Assembly: GCA_963693285.1 (NCBI GenBank)
Contig: OY848918.1
Coordinates: 16,813,035 to 16,877,034 of the forward strand
From: Xestospongia muta
Taxonomy: Eukaryota; Porifera; Demospongiae; Haplosclerida; Petrosiidae
Direction: 5' to 3'
Length of the DNA stretch: 64,000 bases
Shown here: piece by piece, positions 54,801 through 64,000 of the stretch
Layout of the letters: every line of letters begins with the position of its first letter
How positions within the stretch are numbered: the stretch's first letter is position 1
Notes under the pieces: generated by a model
Databases searched by the model: none
Seen by the model: the letters and a program-made list of their open reading frames with translations, nothing else
What the model was told of the DNA's origin: nothing
Made by a program: the position numbers and the translations under genes

Positions 54801-56159
54801 CTATATTATTAATTAATAGTCTTCAGATTATCCTTATTAAGATGATGACATTCAATTGTGTAATCTGTTAAGATCAAAGAAAAACTGTTAGTGAATACTG
54901 CTTTAACAGTTGCAACTATCGTACAATCCTTAGAGGACAGTTGTGACGAATGATGACATCACTGTCTCAATTTAATTAACGGATATTGCGATTATGTGAC
55001 GTTGTCTTCGATATAAATATTTCTGACTGTAACAGTAACTCTTTCAGGAATGTTTTAAACGTATTTATAGCTTAGCTATTGCGGCAATAACTGTATGATA
55101 AGTTTTTTGATTGTCAGATAAAGCATTCTGTTCAAACAAACAGGTCTTCTTTGTACGAGGTTTCGTGGGTATGATGAGTTTTCCAAGTAATATTGATGTT
55201 TTCAAGCTTCTTTTGCAAAAAAATACACTAAATGTTTGATATATAGAGCATATTTATTGTCATTTCATTATTATTTTAATTAAAGTGGTCATCGCCTATT
55301 GAAAGTATTTAAGGCATCAGTAGAGCAAACCTGCACAATGATTTGTAATTCAGCCATTGTTTATTGCACAATCATGTGTTTTCACAGTCCTTGCTTAATT
55401 GTGTCTCTAAAAATAACAATGTCACTAGCATGAAAGACTGAAAGTAGACACTTTAGTTATGTACGTGTACTCTTCATGCATCTCTCCCTTCCTGTTTGTC
55501 TGTCACACTTGAATGTATTGACAATATTTTTATGTAGAATCATTTTCTGCTTATATGCATATAGAAGATTCAAGAAGCTCATTGTCAGTCACAGGCAAGT
55601 CCATTTATCCTTTTCAAGCATTACTTTTGTAAAGTATGACATGACTATCTTACTATTACAAAGCCTGTTCATCTCATAAGACTATAATTATGTAGTCATC
55701 TGATACAGACTAACCATCTCATTATATATAATTACTGGTACTTCTGTTTTATCTCTTCATTCTATAGATAATACTCTAAATTCTGAAATAGGTAGAAGGG
55801 CATTAGTTCAATGTACTGATATTATTGCTGAGTCAAATATTGATCCTATTGCCCTAGCCAGGAAACTGTACTCAAAAGAAGTTATTTCTGAGAATATTTA
55901 CAAAAAGGTTAAGGACAAGGAAACAAGAGAGACAAGTTCTGATCGACTTGATAGGATTCTTGATGATGTAAAGGATCATGTCAAACACAATGCTAGCACT
56001 TTCACAACTTTCCTAGATATTTTAAAAGATGACAGTTTAAAACAACATGACCTAGCTGACATAATAATGTCAAAATATAAAGGTATTAACATTAATTTTA
56101 ATTCTTATGAAATTTATTAATTACTTATTGTTTCAGAATTGGCTACATTGAAGTGTTAA
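36811..56159 (+). CDS. ankyrin-Roc-COR-CARD-like protein, right arm (intact, 1,034 residues)
   Basis: Exons: 36811-36828, 37014-37112, 38108-38206, 39316-39405, 43180-43278, 49531-49629, 51490-51673, 52300-54378, 55768-56082, 56137-56159; total 3,105 nt, in phase throughout. Residues ~7-229 are ankyrin repeats. Exon 8 holds a Roc-like GTPase: Walker A GAPGTGKSS (255-263), a Ser/Asp-rich insert (~330-390), G3 DSGGQ (409-413), and LGTFFDK (~501-507) at the G4 place. COR follows (IPARWFLF at ~577, YYHDLTIFLYF, FFLPSVLP), then a cysteine motif CSIC...HLCRPD...TCC (866-889). Residues ~923-1027 form a CARD-like death fold; the tail is ELATLKC. Cytosolic, probably a GTPase-switched signalling adaptor resembling DAPK1 without kinase. 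Exon 8 starts at 52300, upstream of its first ATG; the Walker A lies in that part. Function is inferred. Confidence 0.85.
39587..40184. mobile_element. pogo/Tigger-like non-autonomous element, right arm
   Basis: This is the mirror copy of 32306-32902, with the same CCGTAGTTCCCC ends and TA flanks, here in reverse orientation. It lies in the intron after the fourth ankyrin exon. Confidence 0.75.
40815..41180. mobile_element. hAT-like non-autonomous element with 8-bp target duplication
   Basis: The ends TAGTGTTGCC and GGCAGCACTA are inverted repeats with one mismatch, close to the usual hAT terminus. ATCCAGTT (40807-40814) is repeated exactly at 41181-41188; 8 bp is the hAT hallmark. The mirrored position in the left arm (about 31,680) is an empty site. 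The 366-bp interior is rich in ATATC/GATAT and has no transposase. Confidence 0.85.
43019..43420. repeat. exon-bearing segment duplicated within the right-arm gene, copy 1
   Basis: About 160 bp upstream of ankyrin exon 5, the exon, and about 140 bp downstream match 49370-49770 in direct orientation. Confidence 0.8.
44135..46258 (-). pseudogene. decayed ZSWIM/MULE-like element protein
   Basis: The C-terminal end is clear on the minus strand at 44380-44140: TGLATIMIPPRLKKCGRPK then, after a one-base shift, LTVVGLPRKCQNHGKPIPF. That basic GRPK...LTVVGLP tail is typical of SWIM-zinc-finger/Mutator-like proteins. The N-terminal part (46258-45850) opens MAAKFSNSFKVGSG and is followed, after frameshifts, by a fragment like the N-terminal module of ZSWIM proteins (SRTLEAARKRVPK-like reading, then a Cys-containing KDYKTKG segment). 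Frames at 45698-45453 and 45275-44997 may belong to the middle. It lies in the 6.2-kb intron that separates the two duplicated ankyrin exons. Confidence 0.5.
44640..44990. repeat. imperfect minisatellite
   Basis: Several imperfect tandem units of roughly 60-75 bp share phrases such as GTACAACAGAAGGAA and AGAGAATG. It interrupts the decayed ZSWIM-like element. Confidence 0.6.
46279..47300 (+). other. possible decayed extracellular-receptor fragments
   Basis: Plus-strand fragments in varying frames include LTALDTGWYYC at about 46736-46770, the shape of an immunoglobulin-domain end (DxGxYxC), and NYITFQWNTENANGF near 47195, the shape of a fibronectin type III strand. Stops separate them. This is weak evidence from short motifs only. 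Confidence 0.25.
47300..48820. other. intron stretch without a recognisable gene
   Basis: An 85-codon frame at 47727-47984 shows no family signature. Nothing else is supported. Confidence 0.5.
48830..49350. repeat. degenerate minisatellite
   Basis: At least six imperfect units share the phrases CAACTACTCAA, GAAGTCTGGCCATT, GGGGAATCAAA and GTTCATTCTTTACCT in that order. It lies directly next to the duplicated exon 6 segment. Confidence 0.75.
49370..49770. repeat. exon-bearing segment duplicated within the right-arm gene, copy 2 (ankyrin exon 6)
   Basis: This copy of 43019-43420 creates an extra ankyrin exon (49531-49629, FKRTPLNWAAYWGNSE...) that the left arm lacks. Intron parts are conserved, while the exon has changed heavily from its source. 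Confidence 0.8.
49780..51480. other. intron of the right-arm gene
   Basis: AT-rich sequence with no supported exon or repeat. Confidence 0.6.
54505..54572 (+). CDS. alternative last exon giving a CARD-less isoform
   Basis: An acceptor (GTATGTAG) follows the exon 8 donor by 126 nt and is in the same phase as the CARD-like exon. It encodes DIDAHISTIVDRGDVPENFV then LL and stop. With it the protein would be 944 residues, ending after the cysteine motif. An AATAAA lies 64 nt beyond. Reading straight through the donor instead gives a stop at 54470. Confidence 0.5.
54637..54642 (+). terminator. polyadenylation signal, short isoform
   Basis: AATAAA lies 64 nt after the stop of the alternative last exon. 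Use is inferred. Confidence 0.4.
54700..55767. other. intron between the Roc-COR exon and the CARD-like exon
   Basis: I see no further exon. A 67-codon frame at 55476-55679 has no support. Confidence 0.5.
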
Positions 56160-56232
56160 AGAGTTTGCAAATTTTCAAGTTACAAGTATACATAACCATT
56201 TTAGATAGTTTACACTGTTATAAGATAAACAT

Positions 56233-56238
56233 AATAAA
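56233..56238 (+). terminator. polyadenylation signal, long isoform
   Basis: AATAAA lies 73 nt after the stop codon at 56157-56159. Use is inferred. Confidence 0.45.
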
Positions 56239-56554
56239 TATGTTAATGTTTTCTTTGTTATTGTTACATCAGTTATTGAAATGTCTATTCTTGGAAATGT
56301 CCCAATTATATAACTGTATGTATATGATATATTTATTTTTATTATATATCATGTATTGTGACACATTTTTTGATGGATATTAAATATATAATGACCCTTA
56401 ATGACCGTGCTTGTTCGATATTTACTAAACTTTCATCGATATACAGAAAGATCCATACAGAACCCTACCAATTTATTTGCAAAACATAAAAGACACTAGT
56501 TAATTTTTCTTTATTGCGAAATACAGTATGGTTTCTATTGAACACTAGTTCCAA

Positions 56555-57080
56555 ATGGCACAGTTTCTCAGTGAGTGCTCTAGAAGTATTGCTGCAGCAC
56601 ATATAGCAGCTACAATAATAATGATTTTGATAGCTATGTGTGTGGATGTGATCAGAATTGTTTTTTTTTTGATAATAAAGAAAGTATTACTGGGTATTAC
56701 AACACTTATCACTGCTACTGCTACTACTTCCACAATTTCTATTATCAAATTCAACTAACTCTTCTATTGTCTTCTATCATTTCTTACTATTACTGCTGAT
56801 ATTGTTACAAGATTAACTGCTACACCAACTACTGCAACTGGTATTCCTCCATTTTAAGAAAACCAGGACCAAGGAGCAACATCTCTGGAGCAGAACCTGT
56901 CCATTATTTTAAACAACCACGTACTGATACAGTAAATAATGAAATATTGCATCAAGCAAATCTTTATGGTCAGCAACATCTTCACTCTCATGATGTCTAT
57001 CTTCAGCAACATCCTAGAACTTTAGGACATGATTTTGCAAACTTAAACTTAACCTCTGAGAACTCTATAACTTTCTTATA
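56555..57080 (+). other. possible single-pass membrane protein fragment
   Basis: MAQFLSECSRSIAAAHIAAT opens a frame with a hydrophobic stretch (IIMILIAMCVDVIRIVFFLI). It stops at 56756-56758. A second open stretch at about 56867-57080 (GPRSNISGAEPVHYFKQ...) is hydrophilic and resembles a cytoplasmic tail. The two are in different frames with no clear splice sites. No family is recognised. Confidence 0.25.
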
Positions 57081-57388
57081 GTAGCAATCAACATGGCTTT
57101 GTTAGCTTACCGTTTAATCCAAGTTATTGGTGCACAAGTTAGTCATTTTACAATAATACTTTTAGCAAAGTAAGTTCTTGAGATAGGTTTCTTCTTTCTT
57201 CATTCTTCTTCTTTCTTCAAATTTCTTCATCTCTCAGACAATACGAACTGCATTTTCTATGGACAAGGTAAATTTGCTCAGTTATTGAAAATTCAACAAA
57301 ATGATCACTCACTTGATTAATTAGTTCCAAACATCAAACACACTGAGCCATTGTGCTAATGAGAGCATTATCAGTTATATGGATACAC

Positions 57389-57671
57389 CTCTATATAACC
57401 TGGAAATCTGAGGGCAGTGATGATGATTTACCATTGTCAACCTGTGATGCTATTTCCCTGACAACTGACATTCATGGTAAGGGATACAATTCTTTTGGCA
57501 ACTACAATTCGTACTTATTTAGACAGCTATTTCAAACTGGTTTCAGAAGCTGTGATACTGTTAGGCTAAACAGAAAAGGAATACCTGAATGGTTATAAAA
57601 GAAAAGAAATGGTGAAATGACAACATACTACAATGAAATGGATTGATAAGAAAGTTGTGGCTAGCTTTTTT
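57389..57671 (+). pseudogene. piggyBac transposase remnant joined to a COR fragment
   Basis: LTTDIHGKGYNSFGNYNS, LFRQLFQTGFRSCDTVRLN and RKGIPEW followed by GEMTTYYNE match the middle of piggyBac transposase. The DNFY aspartate is absent (GNYNS). There is a stop after PEWL and a one-base shift before KWIDKKVVASFF. That last piece runs in frame into the COR homology. Confidence 0.7.
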
Positions 57672-59181
57672 ACTAGTGACGATGATATCTTCATTATTGC
57701 TCCTTTACCAGGGAAAGGCAAGTTCTATTTACCCTGTGTTTTACCTACTACTTCTAACTTGGAGAATATAAGAAGCTCCTTCGTAATGTCACAGATGCTC
57801 TTGTTTTAACATGGGATATGAAGCCTGTACCTCAAGGAATCTTTCCTGCTCTAGCTGTTAATCTTGTTAAGCGACAAAAGTCACCAAAATTTGATCTTTA
57901 TCGACCTCAAACATCAGAGGGGCCATCAGAGGAACTACTACAATATCGTAATGCTATCCAGTTACTGTGCCTTGATTTAGGAGGAGGAGTTTTGCTTATT
58001 AATGCTATCTACTCTGAAGATATCTACTACAGCATCCTTTCAGAAAATTGCTCAGCTTTTCGAAATGCTGTTGTCAAAGGCATTGGAGATATTGTTAAAA
58101 AGTTTCAGTATATGTCAATTCTTTCATCACCTCAGGAACATTTCTATTGCTCAATATGTTCTTCTTCCAATCATTTTTGTCGTCCAGATGACAAAAAGAA
58201 GATACTAACTTGTTGTAGAAATCCTCAATTAATAGCAGATATTGATCCTTTACGACAATTACCTTGGATTACACAGGGTGTGGCAGTAGGGAAACTACAA
58301 TTACAAGGTTAGTATTTACTTACTTGAACTTTTGTGTAGAAATATTCTGCTGAAGGCTAAGTTATGTTTGCATTAACTTACCTGCATACCTAAAAATGCA
58401 TTTATATGTAAAATATTATACCACCTGTCAAGAAGGAATTATGAAATTGTTGTGAATGCAAACATGTCATTTGTCCTGATGAAAACATGAGAAACAGTAA
58501 TTCATTTAGATAACCATTATTCAAATATTGCAATAAAACCAATCAAGAGTCCTTTGCAGAAAAATATAAACAATGTGACAGAATATCAATATAGAGCCAT
58601 GCTTTCATGTAGCTATATAGCACCTTATCAACTGTTACCTCTTTTACTAAGAGATTATTAACAATATGTTCTTACTGTATGTAGCTATTAATTATGTTTG
58701 CTCCTTTTGTTTTATTAATACTTTCATAGACAACAAACCAGAGAAGCATAAACTCCTCAGGCTTCTTTCTTCAGTAAATCCAAAGTAGCAAGAGATAGGA
58801 GATCTACTTGGAGTTGACCCTAACACTATTGAGGGGTTGTATCATTCTACTTACTCTGACCAAGTGAAGATGTCAAAGATGCTGCAAAGTTGGTTGGATA
58901 ATGAGCCTACTCCAGCAACTTGGGATAATATCATTGATGTCATAGATGGTCCTCTACAAAATAAATCACTTGCCAATGAAATTTGTCAATATCTTAGCAA
59001 AGACTCAAGTATGTTATTAATATATATTACAACAATATGCTAGTACATGTGATTTTAAGTAAAAATAATCTGTTTAAAAAATAAATTGTTTTAGTACTAT
59101 CTTAGCACTTCAATTTTGTGCATTATAATTTCCATAATGTCTCATATTATTACAGATACACCTCCTAGCAGTACTACATAA
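57672..59181 (+). pseudogene. third COR/death-domain copy, broken
   Basis: Exons 57672-58307, 58730-59008 and 59156-59181. The first starts DDDIFIIAPLPGKGKFYLP, like COR in the right-arm gene (53,755 on), shifts frame near 57,780, then continues to the cysteine motif (CSIC...FCRPD...TCC). The second is a death domain (EIGDLLGVDPNTIEGLYHS, LQSWLDNEPTPATWDNII); TAG at 58786-58788 replaces the expected tryptophan of NPKW-QEIG. The last exon encodes TPPSSTT and stop. The 5' half (ankyrin, GTPase) is missing, with a piggyBac remnant in its place. The exon 8 donor of the right-arm gene has the right phase to splice onto this death domain. Confidence 0.8.
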
Positions 59182-59510
59182 TAGCTGCTACATGTAGGCA
59201 ACATAAAAGGTACGTTTTAAAATTTGACAGGTCAATTAACAGTTAAATGTATTATAAATCAAGAGGTGTTTCACTTTTTTACTACAAAAGTCATAATATT
59301 TACAAATAGTCAGTACAGTATTATGTGCATCAGTCCATCATTTTGACAATGTGATTAAATAAATAATTTTAGGTGAAATAATTGTTAGTAATGTTTTATA
59401 CCAGCAAATCATTTAAGACCAGTTATTAATATTTTTTCTTTTTTTTTTCTTTTGTAGATACATATTGGACTCATACTTCCCCTTTACATTGTTTAGCTAT
59501 AGAAAAAGAC

Positions 59511-59516
59511 AATAAA
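59511..59516 (+). terminator. polyadenylation signal after the third copy
   Basis: AATAAA lies about 330 nt after the stop of the last exon. Use is inferred. Confidence 0.3.
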
Positions 59517-60507
59517 TTTAGAAATGAGATTTTTTCTTCAACATTTTAGAAATAATATAATTATTTTGCATTTTGTGTTATTAGTTGACCTGATTTAAAT
59601 AAAATAACTTAACTTATAACTTTGTGATTTAATTGGAAAGGCCTATAAGTACAACATGTATTCTAGCTGTTCATACCGCAAATAATTATCTACCCACACT
59701 GATGTGTAGTGTTGGTGTTTTCTATAACCTGTACATCACAAAGTAGTGAGTTATTTCTCCTGTTATATATAGCTGTTTATACTGTTAACATAAGAATGCA
59801 GTGAAAATGTCTTACTCTGCATACAAATTTGTTATAAGTGAGTGGTTTATTTTTCCACTCCTCAGCTTAGAAAGGGACTGTAAAGTATGCAGTGGAAGAC
59901 AATCTGATAACAGAAAACAAACCAACATCAAATGTGACATTATGTGATATTGATCTATGTATACATCCATGTTTTAAGAAGTATCATATGCTCAAAAAGT
60001 ATAAGTAAATTTATCCTTTGTTAGTTGAACAAATTGTTTCACACACTTAACAATCATTTATTTCTACATCATCATACCTGTTAACATAGTCAGGTATAAG
60101 GCATTCACAAGACAATACACTTGTACACAATCAAACACACTCAATTGAACCCTTATGCAAAGTCTTATCTGCTGTTTCTGTGACATTCTACCTACCTACC
60201 CTGCAATCAACTCAAATATCATAGTCAACTAAACCTAAGTCAAACATGGCAAGGTCAAAGGTATCTTTGACGCGTGCAATTCATTTAACTCAAAACTCGG
60301 CTCTGAATAGGGCATGGGGATAATAGGCAAATAAAGAGTATTTTAAAGAACATGACATTTTTTACATATCCCAACAGTTCAATCTTTACTCTGTTGCATG
60401 TACATTCAGTAATGTGTTTGATATACAGAAACAAACTTTTTCAGCCTACTTCAATTTTCTTATAACTAAGTGATTCCTATATAGCATTCATTGTGTTGTT
60501 TACTCAG

Positions 60508-60604
60508 GTAAAGCTAAGAGTTCAGTTCATTTATCTGAAGATCCATTATGTGAGAATATTCTTTCTTTGTTGAAAAGTCAACATTCTTATTTATTTATCT
60601 CTAG
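60508..60604 (+). other. exon-like stretch, unidentified
   Basis: A TTTACTCAG acceptor and a CTCTAG-GTAAGT donor bound an open stretch (includes LSEDPLCENILSLLKSQHSY). A second possible exon follows at about 60829 (WQDSNTPEFVKIRDILVV). No start, stop or family was found. Confidence 0.25.
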
Positions 60605-61319
60605 GTAAGTTTTCATGTACTTTTTGTTCCATTTAGCCAAATAATGTGAACATATATACTTAACTAGTTTTAATTAGTTAGAAGTTATAGTCAAAACATA
60701 CTTTGCTTTTGATTAATAATTATTGCAAATTTAGTTAAATAGAAGTAACACTCAATTCCTCACAATTTAGGCCAAAATGGTTAGTATTTCTGGAACAAAA
60801 TTTTTCACAATGATTTTATTCACTGTAGATGGCAGGACAGCAATACACCTGAATTTGTAAAAATTAGGGATATTCTTGTAGTAAAGTTAGTAAACTGTTG
60901 TACTTTTTGAAGTTGTAAGTATAGAACAGTAGGTATTAACAACCATTTACTTGCTTATCAAATTTCTCATTCTTATTTTCTTGTAATGCTATCTTCACTT
61001 TGCAATAAATACACATTTTGTTCTCATATCTATATTGGTGATGGACAACTATACATTGCTGTTTGAAGTAATATTAATTCATGTCTATTTTATGGTTTTG
61101 TAATGTGGTGATAATTTTATATAACAATCCTTTATTGCATTTCTATTCTTTATTTAAAAATGTTAAATCCTCTTAACGATCCAGTATTTTATATATGCCT
61201 TCCAGTGATACCTTTCAGAGATTTGTACTAAATAACCATTATTTAAATGAAATGTTCATCAGTGCAAGTCCTTGCTGATCTGGGTGTATTATTCAATGAC
61301 ACGACTCCTTTAAGCTAAG

Positions 61320-61790
61320 ACAGTAAAACATGCAAATTGACATTTATAGCCTGAAACATTATTTTATGTTAAATTGAAACAATGCATTAGTTATAGCATA
61401 TTAAAGTGAAAATAACAAATTATTGTTATTATTATAGTTTGTATCATTAACAAATTATGTTAATATGACATGAATTTACAATTGCATTTCTCAATTTAAC
61501 ATTTTGTGTCAATTCAACAAATATTCTTTTGTTATAAATTATAAAGGTCACTGTAACACATTAGTGTCATTATAATAGTTTGCTGCTTTAACAATTTATG
61601 TTAATATAACAAGTTACTTTTTTACAATGAAAACATGCAAACTGGCAATTATAACATGAAACAATATTTTATGTTAACTTAAAATAATGTGCTTGTTATA
61701 GCATATAAAATTGAACATAATAAATTATTATTAAATAGTTTATTATATTAACAATTTATGTTAATATAACATGTTTCTTTTTCAATGGAA
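61320..61790. repeat. AT-rich tandem repeat
   Basis: Units containing AACATGCAAA, then a TATAGCATAT phrase, then ACAATTTATGTTAATAT recur at about 61325-61480, partly at 61560-61620, and at 61626-61780. The rest of 59,200-62,900 has no supported gene. Confidence 0.7.
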
Positions 61791-62924
61791 ATAAACTAAA
61801 GCTCAAGGCAACAACTAAGAACTTCAATAAAAATGAAAAAGGGAATATTACAAGAAGTTGAGTTCAATAATTATCCACATTGCTGCCAAATATTCCAAAT
61901 TGACTGACAACAAATCTATGGCACAGACAGAAAAAGACATTTAAATTAAACAAATCTATTTATCATTCATCTACTTGCTAATAATAAGATATATGTCAAT
62001 TGTTTAATGTCATACCCACTTCTTTCTCTACATGTCACAATTTTACAACTCCCTATTAGTGTACATCAGTCTCTTGATAATCATTATATTACACTCATTA
62101 CTATTATATAATTACATGTACTTATTTTCATATGAAAGAACCTCTTGTTGTTATTACTAACAATGGTACTGATTTCATTAAAAGGCAATCTATAACTTTT
62201 GCAAATAGTTATTGCAATATACTTTATAATATAAAGGTCACTATTTTGTTACAGGTTATCATAAACGTGTTCCAAAGGCTTGTCCAAATCAAAGAAGCAA
62301 TCATGTACTCTCTCAATTGAAAGGATTGTTTATGTGATAATAACAATACTAGTGTATAAGGATTGTAATTTACTCTATTTTCAACTAGTTTACACAGTCT
62401 GTATGCCAAGTTAACACATTTGATAACCAGTTTACACTCAATTGTACTATTAGGTTTACAAACTCATGTACTATATATGTACTATGTAAACAGGGCTTCT
62501 GATTGTTTACAAATGCCATTACACAATTCTATATGTATCTACATTAGTCTAGTACTTATACTAATAATGTCATTGAACTAACTACAACGAGTGATATCTA
62601 GTCTTGGGATAATGACAATAGATACTTTAATTCATCTCACTACCAACTCATAAACCTTCACGTTGTCATAGCTACAAAACATAACAACACAGCTATATCA
62701 TCAACTGTATTATTCTCCTTGAGATGATCTAACTCTTCTTTATCAGGACAAGCTATTTTTTTAAATTAAAACACAAAAGACACTCAATAGCAAAGCTAAT
62801 ATAAAGAGCATCAAAAACAATAGAAAAAATAAAATAGGAGGTGAAGGATTTATGATAAATGATGATATTAACAGGTGAATGAATGATAAATATGAACAAT
62901 ATGTATGCTATATTCCTGATAATT

Positions 62925-64000
62925 TTAAAATAAATAAGAAATATTTTGCTTGAACTGCAGAGTTGAGATCTTTAATGATGAGGGAAAGAAATTCCACAGG
63001 GAGGAAGCACTGATAAGGAAGAAGTTGATGGTAGTAGAAGATCTGGAGAAGGGCAGATTCAAGTTTAACGGGTGGAAACAGCATAAATTATAAGAGGACT
63101 GGTTTTGAAATGAAAAGGAGCTGCCAGGAATGTAGAGCTTACTAAAGATGAACTTGTATAAAAGGACAAGCTTGGATGTTGTTCTACAGGAGAATAGAGA
63201 AGGAAGATTGAAGAGTTTTAGAAGTACAGGATAATCAGAGGTCCAATTTTGACTGCAGAGTTTTAGGGCAAAATGTTGAAGTTTTTTCAATTTGTTGATG
63301 TTAGAATGGAAAATGGATCAAAACAAAGAAGCTGTACATAGGGATTGGAAGGATTAATGTCTAATACAATTTAATAAGAACAGAAGAAGAAGAATTATAG
63401 TAAAATTGACAATAGTTGTAGCCAAGCAGTTTCTTGGCCTTAGAACAAGTTTCATTTATGTGAGTAGACCAGGAGAGGTTATAGGTTAGAGTAACACCTA
63501 GGTACTTAAATGAAGAGACTAATTCAAGAGGTGATCCACCAAGAAGAAGAGAAGGAAGAGTAGAAAAGGATGTAGGAGACTTCCTGGAAATGAACATGTA
63601 TTTGCTTTTTGAGTGATTATAATAGTTAGTTGTTTAGATTTAATCCATGAAGAGAGAATATTAATGTTACATTGTGCAAGTGAAAATTCTAGAGATGATT
63701 TGAAGGGACATGATATGAAGAGATTATCAGCATGTAGGATGATGGATATAGTTGAGGAGAAAGGTAACTGGAATATGTCATTTACATACAAAATGAAGAG
63801 AAGTGGTCCAAGATTCGAGCCTTGAGGAACGCCAGATAAGATGGTAGACTTAGAAGAGGAACAGCCATCAACAACAACCTGCTGAGATTGAAGTGTGAGA
63901 TAGCTTTGAAGCCAAAAGATAAGGTGATGAATAATGTCAAGTGAAAAAATGTACATCAAGAAGGGATTGATGTGGAACTGAGACAAATGCTTTAGTTAGA
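62925..64000 (-). mobile_element. non-LTR retrotransposon (LINE), 3' half, decayed
   Basis: Minus-strand reverse-transcriptase homology runs off the right edge. Visible are SGVPQGSNLGPLLFILYVND, the catalytic box as HADN instead of YADD, the thumb motif FKYLGVTLTYNLSWSTHI, and a C-terminal region (KKLQHFALKLCSQNW, SASSLWNFFPSSLK) ending at 62925. A frame change near 63,600 and a stop at 63,361 break it. The type is CR1/L2/Jockey-like. It is not active as written. Confidence 0.85.

Noticed and set aside
63613..63825. Plus-strand frame over the LINE
   Set aside because: It is antisense to clear reverse-transcriptase motifs.

Overview
The window looks like compact, AT-rich invertebrate nuclear DNA. 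It has short GT-AG introns, many small exons, decayed DNA transposons and a LINE. Together with an ankyrin/Roc-COR/death-fold gene family, this fits a demosponge such as Amphimedon. The organism is an inference; nothing in the sequence names it.

Region 1 (1-10,150, minus strand) is an ABCG-type half transporter with a broken internal duplication. A 5' copy (6,165-9,767) has the N-terminal extension and an intact nucleotide-binding domain, but stops just past its breakpoint. A second copy of the nucleotide-binding exons (2,239-4,264) carries a nonsense codon and a lost splice acceptor. The only transmembrane exons (225-2,086) lie downstream of that dead copy. The last exon of another, unidentified minus-strand gene sits at 9,922-10,054.

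Region 2 (10-22.6 kb) is mostly mobile DNA and fragments: a piggyBac pseudogene (12.1-14.3 kb) with palindromic subterminal repeats, a second piggyBac C-terminal remnant (22.1-22.5 kb), unidentified exon-like pieces, and the 3' tail of a death-domain gene on the minus strand (18.6-19.0 kb).

Region 3 (22.8-56.2 kb) is the core. Two head-to-head genes run outward from a 200-base assembly gap at 36,301-36,500, inside a large imperfect inverted repeat. The right arm (36,811-56,159) gives a clean model of 1,034 codons plus stop: ankyrin repeats, Roc-like GTPase, COR, a cysteine motif and a CARD-like death fold, with an alternative shorter 3' end. The left arm (35,680-22,808) has the same ankyrin exons and an intact death-domain exon, but its Roc-COR exon is broken. 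The introns of the two arms are about 97-100% identical by eye, yet the ankyrin exons differ at 25 amino-acid positions against only 3 silent codon differences. The changes cluster on the ligand-binding face of the repeats. This pattern of diversifying selection is the most interesting observation here.

Region 4 (56.2-64 kb) holds a third, broken COR-death-domain copy joined in frame to a piggyBac remnant (57.4-59.2 kb), a repeat field, and the 3' half of a non-LTR retrotransposon running off the right edge.

The domain order ankyrin-Roc-COR-death fold matches the C-terminal half of DAPK1 without its kinase. This suggests a GTPase-switched intracellular sensor or apoptosis/immunity adaptor. 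That role is an inference from domains.
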